Below the pieces are notes generated by a model that saw only the letters and a program-made list of their open reading frames with translations, did no database searches and was not told the DNA's origin. Positions 17,562-26,113 of a stretch of 64,000 nucleotides of DNA are shown here, one piece after another. This stretch comes from Streptomyces sp. NBC_01268. GTDB taxonomy: Bacteria; Actinomycetota; Actinomycetes; Streptomycetales; Streptomycetaceae. The DNA is taken from NCBI RefSeq assembly GCF_036240795.1, contig NZ_CP108454.1:2604001-2668000 (forward strand), read 5' to 3'. Position numbers and translations under genes: made by a program. Numbering within the stretch: the first letter of the stretch is position 1; each line of letters opens with the position of its first letter.

Positions 17562-19193
17562 TCAGCGCCGCCGGGTGAGCCGGGCGGTGGCGCCCGTGAG
17601 CAGGGCCCGCACCTCGGTGAGCCGGAGCGGCCGGGCGAGGAGGGCGAAGACGGCGACGACGGCGCCCGCGCCGGCCAGGCCGGAGAGGACGGAGCCGGCG
17701 CCGGTGGTGCGGTCGGCGACGAGCAGCCCGGCCCCGGCGGCGGGCACGGCGGCGGCCAGCAACCGCAGCAGCGCGGAACCGGCGCCGGTGGACGCGGCCC
17801 CGGCTTCCGGGAGCCGCGCGCCCTTGAGCCTGCGCCCGAGCACGTACGCCGTGAGGCCCCAGCCCGTCCACAGCGCCAGGGAGTAGCCCGCGGCCATGCC
17901 CGCCACGGCCCAGCGGGCGGGCAGGACGGTGTACGAGCAGACGGCGAGCAGGGCGTTGAGGCCCGCGATGACCAGGTTCAGGAAGAAGGGCGTGCGGGTG
18001 TCGCGCAGCGCGTAGAAGGCGCGGGTGCAGACGTACTGGCCGGAGAGGGCGACGAGGCCGGGTGCGAGGGCCATCAGGATCCAGGCCATGGAGCGGACGG
18101 CGCCGGCGTCGGTGCGGCCGTAGCCGAAGACCAGGCCCATCAGCGGGACGGCCAGGGCGAACAGCACGCACGCGGCGGGGACGATCGCCGCCATGCTGGT
18201 GCGCTGGGCGTAGGCGACGTCCCGGCGCACCCCCGCCAGGTCGCCCTCGGCCGCCGCGGCGCTCATCCGCGGCAGCAGGGCGGTGACCAGGGCGACGGTG
18301 ACGATGCCGTGCGGGACGGCCCACAGCAGGTAGGCGTTGTTGTACGCGCTGAGGCCGGCGCCCTCGGCGCGCTGCCCGGCCGCCGTGGCGATCTTGGTGG
18401 TCACCCAGTACGCGGCCTGGTTGGTGAGGACCAGGAGGACCAGCCAGCCCGCCGCCTTCAGGGGCGCGGTCAGGCCGCTGCCCCGCCAGTCGAAGCGGGG
18501 GCGCCAGCGGAAGCCGGCCGCCTTCAGGGAGGGCACGAGGGCGAGGGCCTGGAGGGCGATGCCCGCGGTGGTGCCCCAGCCGAGCAGCGCGGTCTCGCCG
18601 GGCGTGAGCCCGCCGCCCGTGGAGACGGCGAGGAACAGTCCGAAGACGCCGACCACGACGACGTTGTTGAGGACCGGCGTCCACATCATCGCGCCGAACC
18701 GGCCGCGGGCGTTGAGCACCTGCCCGAGCAGCGTGAACAGGCCGAGGAAGAAGATCTGCGGCAGGCAGGAGCGGGCGAACGCGACGGTCATGTCCCGCTG
18801 GGCGCCGGTGTAGTCGGTGTACCCGTCGACGATCGCGGGGGCCGCGAGCACGGCGACGCCGGTCAGCACGGTGAGGGCGAGCACGCAGACGGTGAGCAGC
18901 CGGTCGGTGTAGGCCGCGCCGCCGTCCGCGTGTTCCTTGGCCGCCTTGACCAGCTCGGGGACGAAGACCGCGTTGAGCGCGCCGCCGAGGAGCAGCATGT
19001 AGACGATCGTGGGGACGGAGTTGCCGACCGCGTAGCCGTCGGCGACGAAGCCGGTGCCGATGGCCGCCGCGACGACGGCGGAGCGGACGAAGCCGGTGGC
19101 GCGCGAGACGAGCGAACCGGCCGCCATCAGCGCGCCGCTGCGCAGCACGGACGGGGACTTCGCCGGGGCGGCCTCGGTGGCCGTGGCCGTCAT
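17562..19193 (-). CDS. MurJ/MviN-family lipid II flippase
   Basis: A 543-residue membrane protein with about 14 hydrophobic helices and MOP-superfamily MviN features: an opening SLVSRATGFVRSAVVAAAIG, then NSVPTIVYMLLLGGALNAVFVPEL and FYALRDTRTPFFLN. MurJ proteins flip lipid-linked peptidoglycan precursors to the outer face. Streptomyces normally has another MurJ gene near the chromosome-partition region, so this may be a second, specialised copy. ATG 19193 overlaps the stop of the FemABX gene, coupling precursor branching with export. Confidence 0.88.
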   Translation of the reverse strand: MTATATEAAPAKSPSVLRSGALMAAGSLVSRATGFVRSAVVAAAIGTGFVADGYAVGNSVPTIVYMLLLGGALNAVFVPELVKAAKEHADGGAAYTDRLLTVCVLALTVLTGVAVLAAPAIVDGYTDYTGAQRDMTVAFARSCLPQIFFLGLFTLLGQVLNARGRFGAMMWTPVLNNVVVVGVFGLFLAVSTGGGLTPGETALLGWGTTAGIALQALALVPSLKAAGFRWRPRFDWRGSGLTAPLKAAGWLVLLVLTNQAAYWVTTKIATAAGQRAEGAGLSAYNNAYLLWAVPHGIVTVALVTALLPRMSAAAAEGDLAGVRRDVAYAQRTSMAAIVPAACVLFALAVPLMGLVFGYGRTDAGAVRSMAWILMALAPGLVALSGQYVCTRAFYALRDTRTPFFLNLVIAGLNALLAVCSYTVLPARWAVAGMAAGYSLALWTGWGLTAYVLGRRLKGARLPEAGAASTGAGSALLRLLAAAVPAAGAGLLVADRTTGAGSVLSGLAGAGAVVAVFALLARPLRLTEVRALLTGATARLTRRR

Positions 19194-20365
19194 CGGCGGG
19201 CCAGGTACGCCTGGAAGGCGCGGTACAGCGTGTGGTTGGTCGTGCCCTGCAACGGAATCTCCCACTCCCCCAGCGTCTCGACGACCCGCCCGCCCGTGCC
19301 CAGCTTCCAGCGGAGCAGCCCGTGGGCGCGGTCGTCCGGATCGAGGGTGGAGGGTACCCCGCGCATGTCGTAGACGTCCGCTCCGAGCGCGTGGGCGTCG
19401 AGCATCATGCGCCACTGCAGGGCGTTGGAAGGGCGGACCTCACGGCGGTGGTCGGCGGAGGCACCGGTCTGGTACCAGACCCGCCGTCCGACGGTCACCA
19501 TGGTGTGGGCGGCGAGGACCTCCCCCTCGTGCCGGGCCAGGTACAGCTTCATCCGGCCCGGGTACTCCGCGTTGAGGACGGCGTACTGGCGCTCGTAGTA
19601 CGCGAGGGAGCGGCCGAGCCGGAAGCCGTCGCGCTCCTCGGTGACGCGCAGCAGCCGGTAGAACTCGGGCAGGTCCGCGGCGGACCCGACGACGACCTCG
19701 ACGCCGGACTTGCGGGCCTTGCGGATGTTGCGCCGCCACTCCTGGTTGAGCCCGGACCACAGGTCGTCGGAGCTGCGGCCGGCGAGCGGCACCTGGTAGA
19801 CGAGGCGCGGCTGGGCGTCGGCGCCGTCCTCGGACTCGCCGCCGCACCGGCGCCACCCCCGCGCCCGCAGCCGTTCGGCGACGGCCGAGCCGAGCGGGTC
19901 GACCTCGGTGGCGAGGACGTCGGACAGGCGCCGCCCGGGCCCGGCGTGCGCCTTGAGGGTGGCGGCGGACCAGCGCCGGTAGTCGGGCCCGGGGCCCATG
20001 CGCACCGCGAACACGCCACAGGACCGCAGGTGCCCGAGCAGCGGCTGGAGCCAGCCGTCGAGGTCCGGGTCGGCCCAGTCGGCGACGGGCCCCTCGGGCA
20101 GGTAGGCGAAGTACTTGCGGGTGCCGGGGAAGGCCCGCAGCAGCACGAGCGCGACCCCGGACAGCTCACCGGACTCGGGCCCCCACCCGACGAGTTGGTG
20201 GGTCCACCCGTCCTTCACCTGCGCCCAGGAGGGGAGCTGGAGGAAGCTGGGCCCGTCCGCACCGGTGCTGCGGGCGGCGAGGAAGGCGCGGTACACCTCG
20301 GGGGTGACGGGGCCGAGCCGCAGCGCGGGGCGGGCGGGCGCGGGCGTCACGAGCAGCGCTGACAC
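19190..20365 (-). CDS. FemABX-family peptidoglycan bridge aminoacyltransferase
   Basis: A 391-residue enzyme with two GNAT-like folds. Recognisable family segments are FLQLPSWAQVKDGW near residue 40, EWRRNIRKARKSGVEV mid-protein, and WYQTGASADHRR and DMRGVP near the end. The family uses aminoacyl-tRNA to add the first residue(s) of the interpeptide bridge to lipid II; in Streptomyces the bridge is a single Gly on LL-diaminopimelate. GTG 20365 has AGGAGG eight bases upstream. It is coupled to the MurJ-type gene and divergent from an L,D-transpeptidase, making an envelope block. Confidence 0.87.
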   Translation of the reverse strand: MSALLVTPAPARPALRLGPVTPEVYRAFLAARSTGADGPSFLQLPSWAQVKDGWTHQLVGWGPESGELSGVALVLLRAFPGTRKYFAYLPEGPVADWADPDLDGWLQPLLGHLRSCGVFAVRMGPGPDYRRWSAATLKAHAGPGRRLSDVLATEVDPLGSAVAERLRARGWRRCGGESEDGADAQPRLVYQVPLAGRSSDDLWSGLNQEWRRNIRKARKSGVEVVVGSAADLPEFYRLLRVTEERDGFRLGRSLAYYERQYAVLNAEYPGRMKLYLARHEGEVLAAHTMVTVGRRVWYQTGASADHRREVRPSNALQWRMMLDAHALGADVYDMRGVPSTLDPDDRAHGLLRWKLGTGGRVVETLGEWEIPLQGTTNHTLYRAFQAYLARR

Positions 20366-20576
20366 AACGAGGGCCTCCTGGTTCCGCCCCGTCGGTGGTG
20401 GGGCGCACAGCAGGCTCACAGCCGGTATTGACCACTCCGCGCGAGGAATGTGACCGGACGATGACCGTTTCTCATCAGCCCCCGTCACATGGCCCGTGGG
20501 CCGGGCGCGCGACCCGGGCGGCGGCCTACAGTCCGGTGCATCCCACTTCTTCCCACCCTCCCGCGGAGGCCGTGCC

Positions 20577-21746
20577 GTGCTGCGCACCCACATACGCATC
20601 CCCCTGTTCCTGATCGCGGCCGCGTCGCTGACCGCCTGCTCGACGGCGGCGGCCGACCCGCAGTCCGCGTCGCCGAAGGCGTCCGCCGACGGCACCCCCG
20701 CGAAGGTGACCGTGGCTCCCCCGACGGCCGGCCGGCCGGTGACGGTGACGGCCACCGGCGGCACCCTCGCGACGGTGAAGGTGGTCGACGAGGACGGCGC
20801 CGTGCTCGCGGGCCGCACCGCGACCGGCGGCTCCTCGTGGTCCTCGGACCGCAAGGCGGCGCCGGGTGCCACGTACACGGTGGAAGTGACCGCGCGCGGC
20901 GCCGGCGGCAAGGAGACGAAGGACCGCACGTCCTTCTCGACCCCCGCCGCGGACAAGGTCAACAAGCTGACGCTGGCCCCCGGCAAGAACACCACGGTGG
21001 GCGTCGCGCAGCCCCTGTCGATCGTCTTCGACCGCCCGGTGACCAACAAGGCGGACGTGGAGCGCCAGTTGAAAGTCACCACGTCCGTCGCCACCGAGGG
21101 CTCGTGGGGCTGGCTCAAGGACTACTCGGGCAAGGACCGTGCGGACTGGCGGCCCCGCTCGTACTGGAAGCCCGGCACGAAGGTCACCCTGGACGCGACG
21201 CTGAACGGCACGGACTCGGGCGGCGGCTGGTTCGTCCGCGACTACCGCACCGGCTTCACCGTCGCCGCCCAGTCCCAGGTGGTGAAGGTCGACCTGGACC
21301 GCAAGAAGCTCACCGTCGTACGGGACGGGCGCCCGGTCCGCACGATCCCCGTCTCCGGCGGCACCCCCGGCGGCGACAAGCGCTCCTGGCGGGGCACGGC
21401 CGTCCTGATGGCGAAGGAGGGCACGATCAACATGAACTCCGAGACGGTCGGCCTCGGCGACGCCTACAACAAGGACGTCGACTACTCGATGCGGCTGACC
21501 TGGTCGGGCATGTACGCCCACGCCGCCCCGTGGAACGCGGCCTACTTCGGGCGGGCCAACCACAGCTCCGGCTGCATCGGCATGAGCACCGAGAACGCCG
21601 CCTCCTTCTACGCCTCGGTCCGGGTCGGCGACCCCTTCGAGATCACCGGCGAGGACACCAAGGGCGTCGTCGCCGAGGGCAACGGCTACGGCGCGTGGAA
21701 CCTGGACTGGACGGCCTGGCAGGCGAAGAGCGCGCTGCGCGGCTGA
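20577..21746 (+). CDS. L,D-transpeptidase lipoprotein with Ig-like domains
   Basis: A 389-residue lipoprotein: signal sequence with lipobox LTAC (Cys about 19), two Ig-like domains (about 45-135 and 145-245, the second of the Big-type seen in mycobacterial Ldt), then a YkuD catalytic domain with HSSGCIGMS carrying the catalytic Cys and a preceding His in MYAHAAPW. It forms 3-3 cross-links between peptidoglycan stems, outside the membrane. GTG 20577 has GGAGG seven bases upstream. It is transcribed away from the FemABX/MurJ operon, with a 211-base shared upstream region. Confidence 0.93.
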   Translation: MLRTHIRIPLFLIAAASLTACSTAAADPQSASPKASADGTPAKVTVAPPTAGRPVTVTATGGTLATVKVVDEDGAVLAGRTATGGSSWSSDRKAAPGATYTVEVTARGAGGKETKDRTSFSTPAADKVNKLTLAPGKNTTVGVAQPLSIVFDRPVTNKADVERQLKVTTSVATEGSWGWLKDYSGKDRADWRPRSYWKPGTKVTLDATLNGTDSGGGWFVRDYRTGFTVAAQSQVVKVDLDRKKLTVVRDGRPVRTIPVSGGTPGGDKRSWRGTAVLMAKEGTINMNSETVGLGDAYNKDVDYSMRLTWSGMYAHAAPWNAAYFGRANHSSGCIGMSTENAASFYASVRVGDPFEITGEDTKGVVAEGNGYGAWNLDWTAWQAKSALRG

Positions 21747-21870
21747 CCGGGCCGGGTCACCCACAGGGGTGGCCGTCCGGCATTCCCCCCTCCGGCCCGC
21801 GACGCGCCGGATACGCTCGGCGACACAGCCAGTCGACACGCCGCGCGCGTCCGGGCCGGAGGTATCCGCC

Positions 21871-22695
21871 ATGGCCAACATCCAGCAACTCGACCCCGGC
21901 GCCTCGCCCTTGGACTACTACGGCTGGGAGCTGCGCCGCTTACGCGAGGCGCACGGGCTCAGACAGCAGCAGCTCGGCGACATCATCTTCTGCTCGGGCT
22001 CCCTGGTCGGCCAGATCGAGTGCGCGAAGAAGATCCCCACCCGCGAGTTCTCCGAACGGCTGGACGCGGCGCTCGGCACGGGCGGTCTGTTCAGCCGGCT
22101 CGTGGGGCTGGTGCTGCGGAGCCAGTTGCCGAACTGGTTCCAGCCGTACGCGGAGATGGAGGCCCGGGCGACGTACATCTCCACGTTCCAGACGCAGCTG
22201 GTGTACGGGCTGTTGCAGACGGAGGAGTACGCGCGGGCGGTCCTGGCCACCGGAATGCCGGACGACCTGGAGGGCCTCCTCGCGGCACGCATGGAACGCC
22301 AGCGCATCCTGGACCGGGAACGCCCGCCGCTGGCCTGGGCGGTGCTCGACGAAGCGGTGCTGCACCGGCCGATCGGCGGCCGCGAGGTGATGCGGAGGCA
22401 ACTGGCCCACCTGCTGGGCTTCGTCGACCACCGTTGGATGCGCATCCAGGTGCTGCCTTTCGAGGCGGGCGAACACGCTAGCTTGGCAGGCTCGTTCAAC
22501 CTCCTCCGATTCGACGACGACCCGGACATCGTCTACACGGAAGACCTCATCTCGGGCCACATGACCGCCAACCCCGACACCGTCAGAGAAGCCGCGCTCC
22601 GTTACTCTCACGTGCAGGCCACCGCCCTCTCCGTAGAGGATTCGGCGGCGCTGATCACCCGCGTGATGGAGGAACGTTATGGAGACCCGTCCTGA
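21871..22695 (+). CDS. XRE helix-turn-helix regulator with DUF5753 domain
   Basis: A 274-residue regulator. Residues about 19-75 are an XRE-type helix-turn-helix (LRRLREAHGLRQQQLGDIIF, then SGSLVGQIECAKKIPTREF); residues about 90-270 match the DUF5753 effector domain (QTQLVYGLLQTEEYARAVL). It overlaps a DUF397 gene, the WhiJ/AbaA-like pairing abundant in Streptomyces and linked to developmental control. Codon 24 is TTA (21940-21942), so translation should depend on the bldA leucyl-tRNA. ATG 21871 has GGAGG at about 21858. Confidence 0.93.
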   Translation: MANIQQLDPGASPLDYYGWELRRLREAHGLRQQQLGDIIFCSGSLVGQIECAKKIPTREFSERLDAALGTGGLFSRLVGLVLRSQLPNWFQPYAEMEARATYISTFQTQLVYGLLQTEEYARAVLATGMPDDLEGLLAARMERQRILDRERPPLAWAVLDEAVLHRPIGGREVMRRQLAHLLGFVDHRWMRIQVLPFEAGEHASLAGSFNLLRFDDDPDIVYTEDLISGHMTANPDTVREAALRYSHVQATALSVEDSAALITRVMEERYGDPS

Positions 22696-22945
22696 GCTGA
22701 CCGGCGCGCGGTGGCGTAAGTCCAGTTACAGCGGAAGCACCGGCGGCGACTGCGTCGAGTGCACCGTCACCGGCGACGCGGCCTGGCGGAAGTCCTCGTA
22801 CAGCGGAAACACCGGCGGCGACTGCGTCGAGGTCCTCGACGACTGCCCCGGCACCGTCCCCGTCCGTGACAGCAAGAACCCCACGGGCCCGACCCTGATC
22901 GTCGGCGCCGCCGCCTGGCAGGCCTTCGTGGACGGCGTCCGCTAG
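22679..22945 (+). CDS. Small DUF397 protein with internal duplication
   Basis: An 88-residue acidic protein, partner of the XRE regulator, whose end it overlaps by 17 bases. It carries the DUF397 core WRKSSYSGSTGGDCVE twice (residues 12-27 and 36-51); only the second is followed by the usual tail VPVRDSKNPTGPTL...W. DUF397 proteins are thought to antagonise or assist their paired XRE regulator. It ends four bases inside the convergent pirin gene. Confidence 0.92.
   Translation: METRPELTGARWRKSSYSGSTGGDCVECTVTGDAAWRKSSYSGNTGGDCVEVLDDCPGTVPVRDSKNPTGPTLIVGAAAWQAFVDGVR
22712..22831 (+). repeat. 48-base direct repeat within the DUF397 gene
   Basis: Bases 22712-22759 and 22784-22831, 72 bases apart, encode the two WRKSSYSG-x-TGGDCVE copies and are nearly identical at the DNA level over the second half, pointing to a fairly recent internal duplication. 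Confidence 0.8.
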
Positions 22946-23604
22946 GACGCCCCCCGCATCTCCCACAGCAGCACCTCCGCGTCGCCGGTCGCCAGCAGGG
23001 CGAGCCCCTCCGCGCCGGTGACGCGGGCCGCGTCGCCCGTGCTCAGCTCCTCCCCCGCCAGCCGCACCGAACCCCGCACCACGTGCACGTACACGAACGC
23101 GGCGTCCGGGACGGCCGCCCGCTCGCCCTGTTCCAGGCGCCGCACGTACAGCATCGCGTCCGCCGCCGGCAGGGCGTACGGGGTGGCGTCGGCGATGCCG
23201 CGGACCACGTCGTACGCGGGGTCGCCGCCGGGGGCCGCCGGGGCCAGCCACATCTGGACGAAGACGAGCGGGTCCGGGCCGTCGTTGCGCTCCACGTGCC
23301 GGACGCCCTCGGCGGCGCTCAGGTGCTGGAGGTCGCCGGGGCGGACCACCGTCGCGTGGCCCGCCGAATCGCGGTGGGTCAGCTCGCCCTCGACGACCCA
23401 GGTCACGATCTCGGTGTGGCTGTGCGGGTGCTCGTCGAAACCGGCGCCGGGCGCGAGACGTTCCTCGTTCACGGCGAGCAGGGCGCCGAAGCGGAGGTTG
23501 TCGGGGTCGTAGAAGCGGCCGAAGGAGAGGGCGTGCCGGGTGTCGATCCCGGCCTCGGGGTCGCCTCCGGGGTACCGCTCCCCGGCGCGCTGGATGCGTA
23601 TCAC
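22942..23604 (-). CDS. Pirin-family cupin protein
   Basis: A 220-residue bicupin. The N-terminal cupin has the metal ligands in EHPHSHTEIVTWVVEGEL, typical of YhhW/YhaK-type pirins, some of which are quercetin dioxygenases and others redox-sensitive regulators. The C-terminal cupin is degenerate. GTG 23604 (VIRIQRAGERY) fits the family start. It converges on the DUF397 gene with a four-base overlap. The activity is not predictable from sequence. Confidence 0.87.
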   Translation of the reverse strand: MIRIQRAGERYPGGDPEAGIDTRHALSFGRFYDPDNLRFGALLAVNEERLAPGAGFDEHPHSHTEIVTWVVEGELTHRDSAGHATVVRPGDLQHLSAAEGVRHVERNDGPDPLVFVQMWLAPAAPGGDPAYDVVRGIADATPYALPAADAMLYVRRLEQGERAAVPDAAFVYVHVVRGSVRLAGEELSTGDAARVTGAEGLALLATGDAEVLLWEMRGAS

Positions 23605-23906
23605 GGGCCCACGGTAGCGGCGGCGGTGCGGCGGGTGTCCACGACACCGCCCCGACCGGCACGCGGCCGGCCCCGATCCGCGCGGCGCCCCACGGCGTGC
23701 GCCCACGGAGCCCCGGGACGGCCCTGCGGCCGCACCACGGGCTTCCGGCGCTGTCGGATCTCCACAGCCCCGGTGAGGCGACCGAGTCGGCACGACACGA
23801 CCAAGCAGCCGGATCGGTCGGCAGCCTCACGGCTGTGACCTGCGACTTCGTACTCTCGCGCCGGTCCGTGCCAGCCGACTCCCCGGCATAGGGCAGTCTT
23901 GTCCCC
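23605..23906. other. Intergenic region between divergent pirin and fasR
   Basis: A 302-base stretch holding the start-side DNA of both genes. I see no coding signal with a ribosome site, no RNA gene and no long repeat. There is no clear Shine-Dalgarno before the fasR GTG. Confidence 0.6.
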
Positions 23907-25088
23907 GTGTCTGAACCCGTGAACGCCCCTCACCCGCATGCCGCGACCCTGAAGCGCCTCGAACAGTCCTCCGGGCGGCTCGCCGCCAACGCCATTGCCC
24001 GCATGGACGAGACGCTGCCGTGGTACCGGGCGATGCCGCCCGAGAACCGGTCGTGGATCGGCCTGGTCGCCCAGGCCGGCATCGCGGCGTTCACCGAGTG
24101 GTTCCGGCACCCCGAGACCCCGCAGGCGATCTCCACCGACGTGTTCGGCACCGCCCCGCGCGAGCTGACCCGGGCGATCACGCTGCGCCAGACCGTCGAG
24201 ATGGTCCGCACGACCATCGAGGTCATGGAGGTGGCGATCGACGAGGTCGCCGCCCCGGGCGACGAGCGCGTGCTGCGCGAGGCGCTGCTCGTCTACGCGC
24301 GGGAGATCGCCTTCGCCACCGCCCAGGTGTACGCGCAGGCCGCCGAGGCCCGGGGAGCCTGGGACGCCCGGCTGGAGTCGCTGGTCGTCAACGCGGTGCT
24401 GTCCGGGGAGGCCGACGAGGGGGCCGTGTCCCGGGCCGCCGCGCTCGGCTGGAACTCGCCGGAGAACGTGTGCGTGGTGCTGGGGACGGCGCCCGACGGG
24501 GACAGCGAGCTGACCGTCGAGGCGATCCGCCGGGCCGCCCGGCACGCCAAGCTGCAGGTGCTCACCGGGGTCCTCGGGGACCGGCTCGTGGTCATCGCGG
24601 GCGGCAACGACAACCCGCTGGCCGTCGCGAAGGCCCTGATCGGGCCGTACGCGGCCGGAGCCGTCGTCGCCGGGCCCGTCGTGCCCGACCTGCTGGCCGC
24701 GACCCGGTCCGCGCAGGCCGCCGCCGCCGGCCTGAAGGCCTGCACGGCCTGGCAGGACGCCCCCAGGCCGGTCCTCGCGGACGATCTCCTGCCGGAGCGC
24801 GCCATCGCCTCCGACCCTTCGGCCCGTGACCAGCTGGTGGAGGAGATCTACAGACCGCTGGAAGAAGCGGGGTCGGCGCTGCTCGAAACGCTCAGTGTCT
24901 ATCTGGAGCAGGCGAGCAGCCTGGAAGGCGCGGCGAGGATGCTGTTCGTCCACCCGAACACCGTGCGCTACCGGCTTCGACGTGTGACCGACGTCACCGG
25001 CTGGTCACCCTCCGACGTCCGCTCCGCGTTCACCCTGCGGATCGCGCTCATCCTCGGGCGCTTGGCCGACGCGGAGACGCAGTCCTAG
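23907..25088 (+). CDS. fasR: FasR, activator of fatty-acid biosynthesis genes (PucR/CdaR type)
   Basis: A 393-residue regulator. The N-terminal half is a RsbRD/PucR-like sensor region; the C-terminus holds the PucR helix-turn-helix (SVYLEQASSLEGAARMLF, then HPNTVRYRLRRVTDVTGWSP). In S. coelicolor the orthologue immediately upstream of fabD-fabH-acpP-fabF binds the fabD promoter and activates it in response to acyl-CoA state. The same gene order and orientation here, with only 89 bases to fabD, supports that name. The start is GTG 23907. Confidence 0.9.
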   Translation: MSEPVNAPHPHAATLKRLEQSSGRLAANAIARMDETLPWYRAMPPENRSWIGLVAQAGIAAFTEWFRHPETPQAISTDVFGTAPRELTRAITLRQTVEMVRTTIEVMEVAIDEVAAPGDERVLREALLVYAREIAFATAQVYAQAAEARGAWDARLESLVVNAVLSGEADEGAVSRAAALGWNSPENVCVVLGTAPDGDSELTVEAIRRAARHAKLQVLTGVLGDRLVVIAGGNDNPLAVAKALIGPYAAGAVVAGPVVPDLLAATRSAQAAAAGLKACTAWQDAPRPVLADDLLPERAIASDPSARDQLVEEIYRPLEEAGSALLETLSVYLEQASSLEGAARMLFVHPNTVRYRLRRVTDVTGWSPSDVRSAFTLRIALILGRLADAETQS

Positions 25089-25092
25089 ACTT

Positions 25093-25109
25093 TTGTCGAA
25101 CACCAACAA
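25093..25109 (+). promoter_or_regulatory. Candidate FasR site upstream of fabD
   Basis: TTGT-N9-ACAA is an inverted repeat in the AT-richer start of the fasR-fabD gap, about 70 bases before the fabD start. Assignment to FasR rests on position only. Confidence 0.4.
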
Positions 25110-25177
25110 TTCCCCCGACGGTTCTTCGTCCTTGTCCCCACGGGCGTCCGGGACCGTCCCCAAGAGAGAGTGTGAGG

Positions 25178-26095
25178 GTGCTCGTACTCGTCGCTCCCGG
25201 CCAAGGCGCCCAGACGCCCGGCTTCCTGACTCCCTGGCTCGAACTCCCCGGTGCCGCCGACCGCGTCGCGGCCTGGTCCGACGCCATCGGGCTCGACCTT
25301 GCCCACTACGGCACGAAGGCCGACGCGGACGAGATCCGCGACACCGCCGTGGCCCAGCCGCTGCTGGTCGCCGCCGGTCTGCTGTCGGCCGCCGCCCTCG
25401 GTGACGTGGCGCCCGGCGCCGTCGCCGGTCACAGCGTCGGCGAGTTCACCGCCGCCGCCTTCGCGGGCGTCCTCGACGACACCGCCGCGCTGCGTCTCGT
25501 ACGCACCCGTGGTCTGGCGATGGCCGAGGCCGCCGCGATCACGCGGACCGGCATGTCGGCGCTGCTCGGCGGCGACCCCGAGGTGACCGTCCCCCACCTG
25601 GAGAAGCTGGGCCTGACCCCGGCCAACGTCAACGGCGCCGGCCAGATCGTGGCCGCCGGCACCCTGGAGCAGCTGGCCGCCCTGGCCGAGGACAAGCCCG
25701 AGGGCGTCCGCCGGGTGGTCGCGCTGCAGGTCGCCGGCGCGTTCCACACGCACCACATGGCCCCGGCCGTGGAGAAGCTGGCCGCCGCCGCCCAGGAGCT
25801 GTCCCCGGCCGACCCGGCCGTGCGCTACGTCTCCAACAAGGACGGCCAGGTCGTGGCCGGCGGCAGCGAGGTCATCGCCCGCCTGGTCGGCCAGGTCGCC
25901 AACCCGGTCCGCTGGGACCTGTGCATGGAGACCTTCCAGGAGCTCGGCGTCACCGGCCTGATCGAGGTGTGCCCCGGCGGCACCCTGACCGGCCTCGCCA
26001 AGCGCGCCCTGCCCGGTGTCCCCACCGTGGCCCTGAAGACCCCGGACGACCTCGACGCGGCCCGCACGCTCGCAGCGACGACGACCACGGCCTGA
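25178..26095 (+). CDS. fabD: Malonyl-CoA:ACP transacylase
   Basis: A 305-residue FabD that loads malonyl groups from CoA onto the acyl carrier protein. The nucleophile motif GHSVGEF holds Ser86, the substrate Arg lies in LVRTRGLAMAEA, and the catalytic His in GAFHTHHM. I prefer GTG 25178 to GTG 25172 because the AGAGAGAG tract ends seven bases before it and the family begins with LVLVAPGQGAQTPGF. First gene of the fab cluster; in Streptomyces FabD also serves polyketide synthases. Confidence 0.97.
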   Translation: MLVLVAPGQGAQTPGFLTPWLELPGAADRVAAWSDAIGLDLAHYGTKADADEIRDTAVAQPLLVAAGLLSAAALGDVAPGAVAGHSVGEFTAAAFAGVLDDTAALRLVRTRGLAMAEAAAITRTGMSALLGGDPEVTVPHLEKLGLTPANVNGAGQIVAAGTLEQLAALAEDKPEGVRRVVALQVAGAFHTHHMAPAVEKLAAAAQELSPADPAVRYVSNKDGQVVAGGSEVIARLVGQVANPVRWDLCMETFQELGVTGLIEVCPGGTLTGLAKRALPGVPTVALKTPDDLDAARTLAATTTTA

Positions 26096-26113
26096 CAAGG
26101 AGTGTCGAGAAGC

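Noticed and set aside
20439..20503. Long-range inverted repeat ATGTGAC/GTCACAT between the FemABX and L,D-transpeptidase genes
   Set aside because: The arms are only seven bases and about 40 bases apart, so it could be chance; I could not fit a sigma-E type promoter either.
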